A stretch of 5,644 bases of DNA from Elstera litoralis (lineage in GTDB: Bacteria; Pseudomonadota; Alphaproteobacteria; Elsterales; Elsteraceae), in assembly GCF_000963705.1 (NCBI RefSeq), contig NZ_LAJY01000539.1:1-5644 (forward strand). Reading direction: 5' to 3'. Shown here one piece after another: positions 5,413 through 5,644 of the stretch. The notes below the pieces were generated by a model, which worked only from the letters and a program-made list of their open reading frames with translations, was not told the DNA's origin and made no database searches. How positions within the stretch are numbered: the stretch's first letter is position 1; each line of letters begins with the position of its first letter. The translations under genes and the position numbers were made by a program.

Positions 5413-5644
5413 CGAATCCTCCGTAAAGCTTCCTCAGGCCAGATCGCTTCGATACCGAAGCGGGTGGCCGGGCCAAAATGGCGAGTGTTGAACGTCACGA
5501 TACAGTCAGCGGTCCCGTTGATGGCCGTTTCCAAGACCATTTCATCGGCGACATCACCAAGTTGGGGGCGCCAGAGATAATGAAGCTGCACGGGTTCAAC
5601 CAGACCCGCGAGATAGTCTAAGAAGTTCGTAACGGCACTTGTCG
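5409..5644 (-). CDS. PIN-domain toxin (putative RNase), C-terminal part
   Basis: The frame is open from the window edge to TGA 5411-5409, giving 77 codons of the C-terminal half; the start lies beyond 5644. A GTG at 5591 is internal, since the same frame continues upstream with TSAVTNFLDYLAGLVEPV, typical of the family. Conserved PIN features: LGDVADEMVLETAINGTAD (an acidic cluster with the central Asp/Glu), then CIVTFNTRHF and a C-terminal FGIEAIWPEEALRRI. This matches the 'putative toxin-antitoxin system toxin component, PIN family' group (TIGR00305-like), which are metal-dependent ribonucleases. The position that in many PIN proteins is Asp (VTxD) is Asn here (VTFN). The N-terminal catalytic Asp cannot be seen. 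The gene precedes its antitoxin and overlaps it by 4 bases. Promoter and operator lie outside the window. Confidence 0.82.
   Translation of the reverse strand, partial: TSAVTNFLDYLAGLVEPVQLHYLWRPQLGDVADEMVLETAINGTADCIVTFNTRHFGPATRFGIEAIWPEEALRRIR
5418..5422 (-). promoter_or_regulatory. Strong ribosome binding site of the antitoxin, inside the toxin gene
   Basis: CCTCC on the + strand is GGAGG on the - strand, 5 bases before the antitoxin ATG (5412-5410). It is one of the closest matches to the Shine-Dalgarno consensus in the window. It would allow antitoxin translation at a higher rate than coupling from the toxin alone. Confidence 0.7.

Noticed and set aside
5409..5591. GTG at 5591 as start of a small 60-residue gene
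   Set aside because: The same frame continues upstream to the window edge with family-like PIN sequence, so this is an internal codon of a gene cut by the window.
1..5644. CRISPR array, tRNA, rRNA, insertion sequence or phage attachment site
   Set aside because: No regularly spaced direct repeats, tRNA-like cloverleaf, transposase fragment or terminal inverted repeats were noticed on reading both strands.

Overview
The window is GC-rich with strongly GC-biased codon use throughout. It reads as chromosomal DNA of an alphaproteobacterium, most likely Rhodospirillales-like. That placement rests on a remembered gene neighbourhood (zinc-ribbon/DUF3426-like protein divergent from ftsE-ftsX, followed by a YdcF-like and a PlsC-like gene) and on protein style; no search was run.

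Left edge (1-480): the 3' end of an HSDL2-like short-chain dehydrogenase/reductase on the + strand. It carries an apparent one-base deletion near 245 that splits it over two frames. A strong symmetrical hairpin at 449-472 separates it from the convergent gene that follows and can serve as terminator for both. Next (479-1531, - strand) is a 350-residue membrane-anchored protein with an N-terminal MJ0042-type zinc ribbon. It has a good candidate sigma70-type promoter at 1561-1589 in the 157-base divergent intergenic region.

Core (1689-5154, + strand): five tightly packed genes that look like one operon: ftsE, ftsX, a HAD-IIIA phosphatase, a DUF218/YdcF-like membrane protein and a PlsC-type acyltransferase. 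Three of the four junctions are 4-base ATGA overlaps; the fourth is an 8-base gap. The expected theme is the cell envelope: FtsEX governs peptidoglycan hydrolysis at division, PlsC makes phosphatidic acid, and DUF218 proteins are tied to envelope metabolism. The HAD protein is the odd member. It looks like a GmhB/HisB-N-type phosphatase whose four zinc-loop ligands are all replaced. ftsX also has an apparent one-base deletion near 2690. Two deletions of the same kind within about 2.5 kb, one in a core division gene, suggest indel errors in the source sequence rather than real gene loss.

Right edge (5161-5644, - strand): a toxin-antitoxin pair with a PIN-domain toxin (5' end outside the window) upstream of, and overlapping by 4 bases, a ribbon-helix-helix antitoxin. 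The toxin-first order is the reverse of classical VapBC. It converges on the plsC end with only 6 bases between stop codons.

I saw no tRNA, rRNA, CRISPR array, insertion sequence or clear attachment site. Nothing here is convincingly a wholly new system. The most interesting points are the zinc-less HAD phosphatase embedded in an ftsEX operon, the modular zinc-ribbon membrane protein facing it, and the reversed PIN/RHH cassette.
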